DNA of 64,000 nucleotides from Euryodendron excelsum (taxonomy: Eukaryota > Streptophyta > Magnoliopsida > Ericales > Pentaphylacaceae), in NCBI GenBank assembly GCA_033060915.1, contig CM065384.1:30728501-30792500 (forward strand), written 5' to 3'. Positions 38,401 to 51,900 of the stretch are shown in pieces; position 1 is the stretch's first letter, and every line of letters starts with the position of its first letter. A program made the position numbers and the translations under genes. A model generated the notes under the pieces. It was not told the origin of the DNA. It saw only the letters and a program-made list of their open reading frames with translations, and ran no database searches.

Positions 38401-41400
38401 GCAAAGTTTTTATAATATTCTTTATGTTTTTTCTGTGCTCTGTCCTAATCATATTTTCTGCTTGGTTTTAGGTGAATAAATATAGAATAGCCTCTATAAC
38501 AAGATAAATCTCTCACAGCATTAGTTTTCCTTTTGTTTTTGTTGTGATCTTTCTGCATGTTGTCACTCCAGGGTACTCAATTATATGATCCCAAGGCTGG
38601 TGGGTGGCGAGACCTGGGAATGCTTGATGTTATGCAGGTAAGAAGAATCTGCTGTGAAATTTATTTGTGGTTCAGTGAAAACTAGTTTTTGAAATTTAAC
38701 ATTTGCTACTTTCTGCAATTCTCCTAATACCCCTGCATAGATCTTTGGACGTGCTGGAAGACCTCAGTTTGACAAAAGTGGTGAGGGCATTATAATCACA
38801 ACTCATGACAAATTAGCCTACTATCTTCGACTACTGACAAGTCAACTTCCCATTGAAAGTCAGGTAACTATTGTTAGTCAATTGATTTTTAAATCCATAA
38901 AATGTCGTGTTAGATGCACACTCTCAGTACCTTTATGTTGGGTTGCTTTTCTTTTCCTTCCTGCTTTTGGAGTTGGATAGCTAAGAAGTGTAGCAACACA
39001 ATGCTTTATCTCTGTTTGCTTCCCTTTGATTGTCAACTGCGTGTTCAAATTTGAATGCCATGGCGGTACAATATGGGATGTGGTTTAGTTAAATGTTAAG
39101 AACATTTCTCTTTATCTTTGGTCACATCATAGATTCTATGTGGCATTATTTCATGGTAGAGCTACTTGCTGTAAGAATCTATTATTATTTTCTTGAAACA
39201 TAGTTATTGTTGTCAGCAGCTATTTTGTAGCTATATGGGTGGTTTTATACTTTGAGCTTCTGATAAAACTTAATCAATTCTTTCGGTCGAATTAATTCAT
39301 GCAATCTAACGTGAATCCATAGTTATTTAAAGACAGACCAATTGGAACTTCATGTTTTAGAATTGCAATTTGGACTAAAATAGAGTCACACTAGGTAGTA
39401 TAACTTGAAGTTTATAAAACATTACAAAGTTCAACTATTGCCACATTTTGTTAATCCATATTTCCTTTCCTTTTTTATATATGCTGTTTTGCATATATTT
39501 GCATTTTATCAAGATAAATAATGTTTTGGACCTCATTTTAATTGGAATGTACAATCTTTTCTATTATCATATATATCTCCACCTTATGTGAAGGATTTTA
39601 GCTTTTGTTTGAGCTTTAAATTTGACAATGGCCGAAAGTAATACTTTGTTGTGAATGCATCAGAGGAGAGATTGGTGGAACAGAAAAAGTTTTGGCTGCC
39701 TGGTGTGAGATTGTGGGTTTTGAGTCTAAGAGCAGCACATTGTGGAAATAATGCCAAAGGTTTGGTTTACATCCAGCCTACACTCCCTACAGCATGCATT
39801 ATTATTGGAGAGCTTGATATGCATTGTTTGGTCCCTTACCAAATAGCTTAAGCATTTGGGTCAAGTGGTGACTTAACATGGTATCAGAGTTTTGGTTGGA
39901 AAGAAGGTCTTGGGTTCAAGTCTCTCCATTTGCATTTGTTCCCCCGATTGTATTATGTTTCTTTCTATATTTGTATGTTGCATCTCCACGTGCAAGGCGG
40001 GGTTGCAGATGAAGGAGGGTGTTGGAGAGCTTAATATGCATTGTTTGGGCCCTTTCCTAAGAGTTTAAGCTTTTGGGTCAAGTGGTGACCATTAGCAAGA
40101 TCAACACTAGCTTATGGACTCTTTTAATGCATTGGATGAGTGATGTGGTTCAAAGTTTTGGTCTCAGGCACAGTTTAACTAGCACAGCAACCACCTACCT
40201 ACTATTGGTTTCTCATCTTATTCACAAACAGTAGGCAGTGGTACTAAAAAAATAGAGCTCAAACAATATTCAGGATTAATAAAAGAAAATCAAGCCATAG
40301 AAAATAGGTAAATGATGCCCTATGATTTATATAGCATAATGTCAAAGGTTAAAGCAAGCGCTAGTGGAGCCAGAAAATTAGCGTACCCTCCCCAAACCTC
40401 GCAATGGCAGGGGCCTTGGGCATTGGGTTGCCCCTTTTTTTTTTTTGGAAGAGGGTTGGGGGGTAAAGTAAATCATGGGAATTGTCTCTGAAATATACTT
40501 GTGGTGGGACATATGATGGATGTAATACATATAGCTTTTGAAATATGGCTCAAGCATTATATTTTTTAGGTTCTTGCTTACGAGTGCCCATAGGGCTTGT
40601 TTTGATGTAATTAATGAATTGTATGGAAAAAAAAGCTTTGTGATCACATCATAAATATCTTTATACTTTCTTCTTCTAACTGTTTTTATTATAATTTTAT
40701 TACTTAGTTTACTTTACCAAGTCATCTTTAAGCTATTTTGAGATTAATACTTTTTAAGGTAATAATTAACAAACTTCAGAGACTTCCCCCCGCTTTCTTC
40801 AAAAAAAAAAAAAAAAAATATAAAGATATTGGGGGGCCTTGTGCATTGGGTTGCCCTTTTTTCTTTGGAAGAGGGTTGGGGGGTAAAGTAAATCATGGGA
40901 ATTGTCTCTGAAATATACTTGTGGTGGGACATATGATGGATGCAATACATATAGCTTTTAAAATATGGCTCAAGCATTATGTTTTTTAGGTTCTTGCTTA
41001 TGAGTGCTTATAGGGCTTGTTTTGGTGTAATTAATGAGTTGTATGGAAAAAAAAGCTTTGAGATCACATCATAAATATCTTTATACTTTCTTCTTCTTAC
41101 TGTTTTTATTATTATTTTATTACTTAGTTTACTTTACCAAGTCATCTTTAAGCAATTTTGAGATTGATACTTTTTAAGGTAATAATTAACAAACTTCAGA
41201 GAATTGCCCCCCCAACCAAAAAAAAATATAAAGATAACCAACGTAATCTAACTTCAAGATTAATAGAACACAAAAATTCTTTAAAACCTAATCTGAAAAT
41301 TATATCCTGAATGCTCAATTTTGAACATCAATTTGAATTTGAGCTTCTTGAATTGTTGAATTCCCATTGAATGTGGACAATTTTCGTTATCAATTGGTTT

Positions 41401-44400
41401 TATGTTACTATATAAAACTCCAGTTGACCTTTCAATTATATGGAAAATTTTTCAATCAGATTATAAAAAATTGAAAAATTGCACCAAATTTTAATTTTGA
41501 GATTCTCAGATTTAGTTAATTATTCTATTTTAACACCATTATTTTGTCACTTTTTTAGTGATTTGAGTTGGAAGATACAGTTCAAATTTACTCAAGGCCA
41601 TTTCCTAGTGTTGTTGCAGCCTATCCCCTCCTTTTGTTACACTACTCACGGCTCTATTGTACACGCCCTTGCATACAAATATTTTAGTCATACTCCGTTC
41701 TTTCTGCACCCTCCACATTATTTCTATAGGAATACTGTCATGTGTTTTCTTAAAGCCAATAAACACCATATGGATATTTTTCTTTTCTTTATGTTTTCCA
41801 CCAATCATTGTAGTAGAGAAATAGCTTCCATGTTAGATCTCCTCGGTATAAAGCTTAATGTTCTGAACCATTGGATCATTTCTTAAACTTTACTCATTAA
41901 TTCTTTCCCAAAGTTTTTTCCCATGGGAGATCTCCTAGGTGTAAAGCCTAATTGATGTTCTGAAACCATTGTCACTACCCTATCTTATTGAAAAAATCCA
42001 TGACATGTTTTACTAAAGCTAATAAATTCTCATAAACTCAAGGTTCCAGTGGTTTTTATTAGAATAGCTTTTGAAAATAATTCCTCCATAGCTTCTTAAT
42101 CTCATCTTCCTGGACTAGCACCCTCTCATCCTTACTCTTAATACACTTGAAATGGTTGAAGTCTTCAACTTGTCTTTCTCTTATCATGGTAAGTTTGTAT
42201 ATCTCTTTCTCTTCAGTCCTCATATTCAATGTAAGAAATAGATCATAGGCCTTCTTTTTAGTTTTTCTAGTTCTCAGCTTCTTTTGTAGCTACCTTCAAA
42301 ACATTTGTGATTCCTACATCTACATAGAACTTTATGACGACCTTTTTTTTCAGTTGCTTTTTTAACCTCTTCAATCCACCACCAAGTATCTTTAAATGAC
42401 AGCCTACTTTGGATTCTCCAAGAAACCTTTTCTTCTATTATTAATGAGTTGCACTTGTGACCCCACTTAGTATTCCCTTGCACTTGGTTGCTCTCGTATC
42501 AGGTATCTTTTTTAGGATTGCAGATGGTTTGATGATTATACTTGGCATGATACCTCATGTGGAGTCACACCTCTAAAACTCCATTCTAGAGCTATTTAAT
42601 TTAACATCACTAAGAATAAGGAAGCTTCGGTGGCAGTCACCCAATTGGTCTGGGAATTGCTTCTTTGGAACCCTTCTTTTGTGAGAGAAGCAAATGAGTA
42701 GGGGTCGCAGGTAGTGGACTTTTTTTTTGATAGGATTTAGTTTGTCTAAAATGTCCAGGTATTTTGAGCATTGCTAGCTCGGCGGAGTTATCAAAAGGAT
42801 TCTTTGCAGTTGATTCCTTTTAATAGATGTTGGCCCTAGCCATTGAGGAATCCCTTCTAGATCATACATTTTAGGGTTTAGATGACCTCATAGAAGTTGC
42901 TATTAAAGTATCAATCACTTGTATAGATACAATTATAGCAATGGATCACTAGAAGCTGGGGTTTACCAAATACGTCTTACATAAGTGAAGGTGAAGCCAC
43001 GTTGGCTGACAGTAGCCTTATTCAGTGGCCAATTGCATGGGAGATCTGGACCTATTTTTTCTTTTTGTTTGGTAGCTACGAAGTACCATCCTCTGTTCTT
43101 CAGTTGGTTTGGGATTTCAGTCTGCTGGGTGTTAGGAGTTGGTCACCAGAGTTTTGGATATGAGCGTCTGTGCTTGCAATGTAGTGTATTCGAAGTAGCG
43201 TAAAAGGACTTCAATGGTGAAGACTCAAGGAACCTTTTGCTAGTCTTTATTTTTGTTTTATTTAGATTGTCAGTTTTGGAAATATGGAAGGATGCAATGT
43301 TTTAGGTTTTGTTGGTAGTTTCTCTTTTCTGTTGTGAGGCTCTTTCTGTTTATAAGGTGTGTGTTCATGTGGAATGATTAACTTATATAAATTATCACTT
43401 AACAATAGATAAACAGACTAAGACGGTATTCTGAGGTACTTAAGATGAGGAACTCTTAAGTTCGTCTAGAAGGATAAAGTTCTTTTGTGCATAATAGTAT
43501 AAAGTGTGCATGCATACATTCCGTTGCAGACATGATAGGAGGTTATTTTTTGTTGAGCAAGGGTGCAGAAGGATAAAATCTTCGTAGTTGGTTTAATGAG
43601 ATCCAGTCTTCCCCTTTTGCTTGGATAAACTTGCGTTTTGTTTTTTATTATTTTGTAAACTGTTTAATGAGTGATTAGACTTGAGCTCCCCATATGTGAG
43701 ATGGTGTCCAGCACCTGCTGGCAGTTCAAGACAATCAGATATGGCTTTTGGTCTTGGTTTCCAAGTACTGTGGGTGGTGTCCTATGAGCAAAAAATCAGT
43801 TTTTTCTACACGATTGAATCGGCTGAACCTCTGCTTGACACTGATTTGGTTCACATAGATGGGAAACTTGTTTAGTTTGTAGATTGTTTTTTTTTGAATT
43901 TTGGAACAATATTTACTCTCTCAATTCTCAGTTTTTTTTTAATTTTTTATTCAAGTCTCATTATCACATTGGATATATAGTTTATGCTCCTATAATCCAT
44001 ACCCATAGGTTCCATTTATAATTTGACTTTCCTCATCTTCGGATGCCTTAAGAAAATTTTAAGAAATGAGTTTGCTTTGGGTTTCTTATTATTTTTATTT
44101 CTTTCCTGTGGTGCAGTTTATCAGCTCTTTGAGAGATAATTTAAATGCAGAGGTGGTTCTGGGCACTGTGACAAATGTGAAGGAGGCTTGTGCATGGCTT
44201 GGATATACATATCTTTTCATAAGAATGAAAATGAATCCTTTGGCTTATGGTATCGGATGGGATGAGGTATTCTGTGGTCTATTGCCAAGTGTATTTCACT
44301 CGCAATGGTTACATTTTGATTATTTATTTAATGAAAAGGTTTGATATATAGTACTTCTAGCTATTGTGTGTCCAGCATGAGTAGATGTTGGATCTCTCTC

Positions 44401-46763
44401 TCTCTTTCTGTCTCTCAGTTTGTGATATTTTCTAATTTTTTATGATTGAAGAGCAATTTCTTTGTGCATTTCCATGGTCACTGGATCTTTCAATATTGTC
44501 ATATCATTTATTTATTTATTTTTTATAGTAAATTAAATCTACCTCTCCTGAGCTTTGTGACTTATACGGCCCCTCCCTGATGTACTGGAAATTACGTGGA
44601 ATTATATTTTTACCCATGCAATCTCGCACTCTCTCTCTAGAGACAGACATGCACATACACAGTTCTCCCTCTCTAAAATTCCCCTGTTGATTGTTTATTT
44701 TGGAATTCAATAGTTCAAGAAGCAAAACAATTGGATTGTCCAATTTGGTGTGCTTAGGAATAGTTAGAAAGGTCCCCATTTTCGTGCTTTTTGGTTGAAT
44801 AAATTCTAGTACTTGTTAAGGGAAGAGAAAGGTGGGATTTTGATCTGTCAGTTGTTGGGGCTGAGCAATAATTTCAGTTGATATTTATTGTCTCATTTTT
44901 TTCTACGTTATTATCAATATATTTTTTAGTTACATTTTCTAATTTTTCTGATTTCATTAAGTATAATGTGAAATGAATAGAGTGATTCAAGGAAATGAAA
45001 CTCAATTGTTGGCATAGATAAAATAATGGAGGAGGCTAGCTAATGTTGATTTCAATTAGAAGAATTACTTAATCATTATATTTATGAAATTTACTAACAA
45101 AGTATTATAATGATCAATAATACATGAATTTAGTTGAAGGACTTAATGTGATTGTGAAGATGCATATTATATGAATTTGATGAATGTCGTAGATAGTGGC
45201 ATAAGTAAAAAACCCAATTTTTACGAAAAATATATGTATGAATAATTATTATATAATAAAAAGCATGTATTTGAGTCAATAGTTGAAGAAGCGAAGAAGA
45301 TAGTTAACTCTCTCAAAATTTTCGTTAAATTTAAGGATTTGAAAATGTATTTGTTTTCTTTAATCACTTATTATCACATTTCTGTGGATTGTCCTCCTTA
45401 TCACATTTCTTTGTTAACTTGAATAATTTCGAAAACCGAGTTTAAGAATTCTTGCTAAATTAGATGCATTTAATCTAAATAAATTATAAATTGTTTAAAA
45501 AATATATATTTCACAATTACGTATTAACTCACATAAGGATGACAATCCAAATAGATTAAAAAATAAAAAGTGAAAAGAATTAAAAACAAAGTATGCCACA
45601 TGATGCAACCACTTAAATTAATAATTGAAACATTTTATTTAAATTTAGCAGATACAATGAACAATGACATGAATTTTAACCATTTTGTTTTAATATTCCA
45701 TGTATGAAATAATATTGTAAATGCAAGAATGCATGTATTTAAGATAATAGTTGAAGAAACTAAGAAGAGATTCAACTGACTTTTGGAATTCATATTAAAT
45801 ACAAATGTATAGTTTTGAAGAAAATTAAATTTATCAAACATTAATATAAGGAATGCATGTATTTAAGGAAATTAAAAAGACAGTTAACTGAATGCATGTA
45901 TTTAAGAAAATTAAAAAGACAGCCAACTGCCTTTTATAATTCTTAGTAAATTAAAAAGACTGTCAACTACTTATAAAAAAAAAGAGACAGTCAACTGGTT
46001 TTATTAACATACATGAACCAACACAAATGCAATGAATTTTATGTTCATATACTAATCAATATATGTACATGAATCTAAAATACATGTACTAACATAAATG
46101 TAGACATAAATACATCAACACAATTTACTAACATGGATAAATAAATAAACCAAGAATAAAGCAATCATCCACAAAAAAAATATATATATAACAATTAAAA
46201 TGTATATTGAAAATGAAAAATCCACAGTGAGCCACGTGTCATAAAGACGAATTATTAACCTAATGAGATAATTGTAAAGTATGGGAGATAATGAAGCTTC
46301 TTTTCATTTGAATTTTATAAATACAACATGGAGTGTATCATACTCCTTTATCTAGACAAACACCCTAGATATATGAAGTAAATAAGTACAATGAATCATA
46401 GTCCAAGAAAATAGATATATGTACTAACCAAAGAGATAACCAAATAATTATTTATCCTTTTTTATTTTTTAAGCAAAACTTTAGAGCCACTCAAAATGAG
46501 CCACTTGTTGCAACCATGGGTGATAGCGGTCTCTTTTTTTATATTGTATATAGATTTGGGAAAAATCACAATTTACCTCTTGGGCAGAGCAAGAAGTTAG
46601 CGCTAGGTCAACGATGAGCGGTCGGGCGCCCCCGCGCGGGGGGGGGGGGGGGGGGGTGTGTGTGTGGATGTGGGGGGAAGAAGAGAGAGGAAAAGGTGGC
46701 GGTTGGTTGTGGGGGGCAGCCAATGATTATTTGTACTGTGTATGCACGCGTGTGTATGTGTCA

Positions 46764-46822
<59 letters not shown>

Positions 46823-48899
46823 GAGGTGGTGGCGGCGATGGGTGGTGACTGGTGACTAGTGGAGGGAGTTGGGATGGGTTTGGCAGTGTGACAGGTGGAT
46901 GGGTATTTCAGACGATGAAAAAGGCAATGGGTGGCCCGAGGTGAGCGTTGTGGGTTTTGTTTGGGGGAGGGGGGGCGTCCTAGTGATGAATGTGACAATG
47001 TGGGTGGCATGGGTGTGAGGGGGAGGAGCAATGGTGGGGGGAGCAGGAAGGGCAGTGGTGGTGGGTACTGGGCCAATTGGGCATTGGACGCAGGGAGGAG
47101 GAGGTGGTCCAGTTTGGTGGTGGGCAATGAGTTCACTGGATTGATATTGTGAAGGCTGATACATTGAAGGAGCTTTCTCCTTATGACCCAGACTGGTATT
47201 ATACCAGAACTGCTTCCATGGCAAGGGCGATATACCTGAGGCAGAGTCTTGGTGTTGCTTCCATGGGGGTTAAATTGGTCATTTTATAAAGAACAGTAAG
47301 GTTATTACAGTCTTTAAGGGTTTTCCCTCAAACAATATATTTTTCCATAAGTTCAGCAATATTCTGATTGAGGAGTTAACGACAGTTTAATGGGAAGGGG
47401 AATTTGTTACCAAGTTTGCCTCATTGGGAGGGGTGATGTAATTTCTATTACCTCAAGGAGGGGGCTGTACTAGTCCCAAATCTCAGGGGAGGTGGATGCA
47501 ATTTATTCATTCATTTAATATATTGACTTCAATAGACATCTGTTTAATTCTTTTACGTTCTTTGCTACCTTTTTCGAACAATTTAAATCCAACCTTTCTC
47601 ATTAGTGCCAGAGCCTGAAATTTTTTGTGGAGTCATTTCATAATGTATTAATGTATCCCGATTTCATTCCATAATAAAAATTAAGTTTTCCACAATACAG
47701 TATTATGGCATATATATCTTATAACTTTTACAAAATCAACAAACTTCTTCAAATTGTAATTTAACAAAAATAGAGTCAATCCTTGGATCTATTCTAACAT
47801 CCCTAATATTAAATGGTTATATATTAAAAATAAATTACTAGCATATAGATAAAAACTTACACTAACTAGTCAAAAACAAACCCAAAGTAGAGAATTTATC
47901 TACATTTAAAATTTATCTAATTATGATTTCCTAGAATACAACAACATTCACAAATGATAGAAGTCCTAAAAAATCTGTTTCAATTCATCACAAGTAAAGA
48001 GTAATAAAAAAGGGGTAATTTCACTTTGTGCCCTTGTGGTTTACTAGAAAAACACATACACCCGTTACACTTCAAAAACCTACACTTACACCCCTTATAC
48101 TATTGACTAAAGTGCTAGAGCCTAACAGGGTTAACATACCAAGTGAAATGTCATAAGTACCCTTTTCTTTGTTTAAATTTACTCTACATACCCAAACACT
48201 ATCTTAGAGAGAATTATAAGAGGATTTTGGTTTAGACTGGCCAACACCGACCATCTCTATTTCTTCTCCACCAACGGCAACCAGCAGCATCCCTTTCACT
48301 TTTTATTTTCTCTACCTCTGTCGGCCACTGCATTCACCTCTCTGGCCTCCTCTTCAAGCCCAAACCCCTCCCACCTCATCTCCAATAATCCTGATCCTCC
48401 CCTACCACCACGTCACCATCGAGCCATAAACCCACAACTCCTCCATTTCTAGTAATTTCACCATCACTATATCACTGCAACCACTGTTCTAGTGGGTTTG
48501 TATTTGGGTGGGTTTACATGTGACTTTCATATATTGTATACACATATATAGATATCTATGCATATTAAAGAGAAAGAAAGATGGTCTGTGATTAAAGGGT
48601 GGTGGCGACAACCATAATATTCATTTCTGAATTTTGATTTTAGAGGTAAAAATTCAATCTCTAAAATTCTGAATCTTGAAATTATTAGAATCAAAGAGAG
48701 CATAGGTTTGAGTAATCATACCGGCATTTCATCAAATGTATGGCGAGCATAAGTTCAAACAAAACAAATTTGATTCCCTCTTTTCTTCTAATTCTCCCAT
48801 TCTCTCTCTCATCATTGGTCACCTACCCACGCACATAGTTGCTGCGATGACCGTGCTACCGCGCACCACCGCTGCTCATGGGTGCCGGCACCACTATGC

Positions 48900-48942
<43 letters not shown>

Positions 48943-51900
48943 TGTATAACCTTACTCGTCACCTTCTCACTCGACCTGTGGCTGCCCACAGGTGCCACCA
49001 CCACCATGCTATCACAATCATCGTTCTCATGGAAACCACCAATACTACCCACCTCATCCATGGCTGCCATTTGCAAACCCATCATAGGCACAAGCATTAC
49101 TACCCACCACAATAGCCTCCGATGGGGTGGTTGTAAGATTGCTGGTATTAAGATTGCTGTCGCCAGTCAGTGGTATTTGTGGGTGGTGTTGGTAGTTAAG
49201 GGCTGTGGTGATGGCAAGTTTCTGGTGATGGGGAGAGAAAATTAAAGAAACGAAAAAAAAAATGTAATAAATCTTAAGGGTATAAAAGTCACTTTAACTT
49301 TCTGAAAACAAGGAATATCACGTGACACACACACAACATTAATTTAAACAGAAAATTTAACAGTTCCGCTTTACTTTGATCCATAGGGGGTGTATGTGTT
49401 TTTTTGAGTAAAGCTCAAGGAGCTAAAGTGAAATTACCCCAATAAAAAATAATGAACCTGATGACAATGTTATTGATAAATCACATATAAATCAAAATTT
49501 AACCCTTAACTTCTTAGAATTGTAATTTTTTTTATAGCAAAATTTTTGAAAAGTAAATAAAAATTCAATCATGAGTTAGAACTTCCTAGTACTTATCATT
49601 TTATTTATCAAAAAATGTTAACCCAATTATAGTTTGAAATGATCCCTTTTCCGTTCTCTTTTCTCCCTCGCTTTTTTGTTTGCCTTCCCTTTTATGTGCT
49701 TTCTTCCAAATGGCAAAATTGTCGTATTTTTATGATTAATAGTCTAGTTTTTAAAATTAGTCAAAAATTTTAGCTATTATATAATGACCCAATCCTCTAC
49801 CTTTTGTTAGAAACTTTAGTAAATTGCAAACTTGCCCAATATTAATCAAAATATGGAACTTACATATTCTTATTTTTAGTGCCTCTGCATCTATTTCTCA
49901 TGTTTGATCTAACTGGCAACTTTACAGGGGCTTTCTTAAGGTAGTGTAATCAAATTTTAGTTGAGATGGTGTCCAATTTTGAATTAGTTTTAGGTTGTCG
50001 TACTGTTATTTTTTCATTTATGTTTCATTAAGTTTTACGAGTGGAGGATATTTTGGCAACCTTGATATTTGTGGTCATAGGCTGTAGTTACAGTCCATCT
50101 GTCCTATTCAGTTTGAATTATGTTGTTCTTTGGTAGTTCTAGAATATTCTTTTTGGTCTCTCCAATCAACTTTTGCTATTTAGTCACAATTAAGCCTTAC
50201 GTTCTTAATTTTAAAATTCCAAAACCCTGACTCCACAACCCTACCATTTTCCCTACTCTTATGACCTTTAAGTCTAAATCTATAAACCCTGCTGTACTGA
50301 ATTTCAAGTAATTTTCTGAAACCCGCAACCTATTACTTTAAAAACCAAGCCCATTCCAATCATTTGCCTTTCAGAAACCCTAAACTCTTTCTTGCACCTT
50401 TTTATATGATGAAGTGCAAATTTGTCTTAACCTCCTTTTTAACCACAACTTAGGCACAATCAACATTATTTTAAGCTTTCTAGTGCTGTCCTACATCACA
50501 TCCTCTCAACTAGTGGAAGAGATGTTTGGCTTAGCATGGACATGGAGCTATTACCCTAACTAATTTTAGGGGCACTTTGGTACCCCTTCAGAAAGGGTTT
50601 CGGTGGGTTTTTGTTTCTTCTTATTTCTTGATCCCGCCCTCCTCCTCCTCCTCTGGTTTTGGTTGTTTTTCTCTCTTGAGCAAAGAAACTTTCATCTTTT
50701 CTTGACTTGTGTTGTTTACTTTCTTTTATTTTTCGGAAGGAGCCTTCTGTGGAACTCCTTTTTGTTTAAAAAAAAAAAGAAAAGAACAAAAAAAAAAGAG
50801 AACTGCCAACCAAGAATCAAAATTTCGTTTCAAAGGGTCGTTTCGGTGGGCTCAGAAACGGAAACGGAAATGTTTCGGAAGCAGAGAAAAAATTTGGATA
50901 CATAAAGAAACATTTGGAAACATAACTTAATGTCCATTAATTTGTAATTTTGATGCTAATATAGCAATAATGGAACATTTTGAGGGGTATATATTCATTT
51001 GGACTAGAGAAATTGAAATATAATTGAATAGTAGCTACTGTAAATCGAAAATAGACAATAAATATAAATTATGTTTAATTTTTCTATTATTAGAGCTAAT
51101 TAAATTGTGTCAATTCAGGTTGCTATATATATTAGTAAATTTATTTAGTGCATGTATATAAAAATAACAACTATGTATACGTGTTATTATATAGAACAAA
51201 AAAATAAACTATACAAAAAAATGAACAACCATTCATGTTAAGGTCTCTACATGTTATAGTTAATTACAAACATATAACATAAAATCTATATTTTTACTCT
51301 AATTAAATTTAGAATAATATATTATATTAATTTATACAACTAATTCATTTTCATGTGTTGTTATAATGTAAGAATGTTTATAAGATTTAATATATATAAC
51401 TATTATACTTATTATACCTATTATAATATAATACAAATATTATTTTCACTAACAGTCAGTCGAAAGGGCCAAAAATTCGAATTTTTATATTTTAAACAAA
51501 TGAAAAATATTAGTTTAAGACTATCAGGCCACTTTCTTTTGACGAAAAAAGAGAGAGAGAGTCTCCATCGGCATCGCACGGAGAGAGAGAGAGAGAGATC
51601 TGGTTCTGATTTTGAGCAAAGAAGAAGATGACGAAGATGAAGATGTTACCTGGACTGCTGGATGGCTGGACCTGGAGAAGCCTGAGTCGCCGAAATGAAA
51701 ATGCATATGTATGAATTCTGAAGAATCTGAACTTCTGAAGAAGTTGATTGGAGAATTTCTGAAGATGCCTAGATGTGTTTTGGCCCACCATTATGTTTCG
51801 ATCGAAGCGATGCAATTTCGGTCGAAACACACAGAAGCGGTGTCGCTTCGATCGAAACCCTGGAATTTCGGTAGCGAGGCTCTGTTTCGCTTCAATCTCC

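Larger units (their letters stand above)
46560..47510. mobile_element. degenerate Mutator-like element with GC-rich interior
   Basis: The right end reversed (AAATTGCATCCACCTCCCCTG and the following CCCTCCTTGAGGT) has the style of the MULE termini at 54180. The left end near 46560 (TTTACCTCTTGGG) is only loosely similar. Interior: G19 run at 46638-46656, (TG)n, and (GA)n at 46766-46818. Confidence 0.35.

Noticed and set aside
46603..47136. Long open frame (177 codons) on the minus strand
   Set aside because: Made of proline/serine/threonine low complexity from the GC-rich and (GA)n interior of a probable element; no domain, no splice context.
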